This document shows positions 22,364 through 22,585 of a stretch of DNA of 22,585 nt, one piece after another. The position numbers were made by a program, and so were the translations under genes. The stretch is taken from assembly GCA_016208205.1 (NCBI GenBank), contig JACQYP010000055.1:1-22585 (forward strand), in the 5' to 3' direction. Numbering within the stretch: the stretch's first letter is position 1; every line of letters starts with the position of its first letter. This DNA comes from Candidatus Desantisiibacteriota bacterium. GTDB lineage: Bacteria; UBA9089; CG2-30-40-21. The notes below the pieces were generated by a model that saw only the letters and a list, made by a program, of their open reading frames with translations, was not told the DNA's origin and searched no databases.

Positions 22364-22585
22364 ATGTCACGACGGAGAGGACTAGCAAATAAGCTAAGTA
22401 TAGGAAAGGATAAATGGCGAAGTAAAAAGGGACGCAAAAGGATAGCCCAAAATCTTTTTCAACGGATAAGAAAGATAAGTTTTTGGGTAGTAATTGGTGT
22501 GATTTGTGCCCTTGTTATTCAAACCCCATCATATCTCATGGATTCGCCACATTTTTTTATTGATTCTATAGAGGTTACGGTAAAA
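22364..22585 (+). CDS. ftsQ: FtsQ/DivIB N-terminus (partial, runs off the window)
   Basis: Seventy-four codons are present, open to the last base. The first 44 or so residues are strongly basic (MSRRRGLANK, then KWRSKKGRKR), followed by one membrane helix (about 45-62, FWVVIGVICALVI) and then FIDSIEVTVK, which looks like the first strand of the POTRA domain. This topology and the place right after ddl are typical of FtsQ, which recruits FtsL/FtsB and regulates FtsWI. AGGAAA lies 8 bases before ATG 22364. ftsA and ftsZ would be expected next. Confidence 0.75.
   Translation, partial: MSRRRGLANKLSIGKDKWRSKKGRKRIAQNLFQRIRKISFWVVIGVICALVIQTPSYLMDSPHFFIDSIEVTVK

Overview
The window is bacterial DNA. 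It carries a nearly complete dcw (division and cell wall) cluster preceded by an assorted accessory block. MurE has the DNPR motif expected of meso-diaminopimelate-adding enzymes, so a Gram-negative-type peptidoglycan is likely. A cytoplasmic group 3b-type [NiFe]-hydrogenase module points to an anaerobic or facultative, H2/NAD(P)H-linked metabolism. Base composition is AT-leaning, and stops are TAA, TAG and TGA (code 11). Almost every gene junction is cluttered with short inverted or tandem repeats. From memory, such clutter occurs in uncultured candidate-phylum genomes, but I cannot assign a taxon from this sequence.

Layout. 1-530: an inverted-repeat-bounded unit holding a truncated four-helix-bundle (IVP-like) gene, then a 5'-truncated MGMT-like remnant. 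573-3496: three subunits (beta, gamma, delta) of a sulfhydrogenase/group 3b hydrogenase, with no catalytic alpha subunit after them. 3550-6465: a small zinc-ribbon protein and the membrane cassette DUF2157, DUF4401 (split by an in-frame TGA) and GDYXXLXY protein. 6552-8303: a YhaM-type OB/HD phosphohydrolase convergent with a SAM methyltransferase. 8485-22585: promoter, mraZ, rsmH, ftsL, murE, murF, mraY, murD, ftsW, murG, murC, murB remnant, ddl and the start of ftsQ.

The dcw genes supply cytoplasmic precursor synthesis (MurC/D/E/F, Ddl), lipid I and II formation (MraY, MurG) and septal synthesis or divisome assembly (FtsW, FtsL, FtsQ). Two expected members are absent in intact form. ftsI is missing between ftsL and murE. 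murB between murC and ddl survives only as about 90 central codons, with a nonsense codon and repeats at both ends.

The strongest theme is a set of small repeat families (A to L below). They sit on gene ends, often supply the stop codon and last residues, occur in frame inside two conserved enzymes, and bracket relics of small cargo genes (four-helix-bundle, GxxExxY). I see no rRNA, tRNA, CRISPR array or full transposase.
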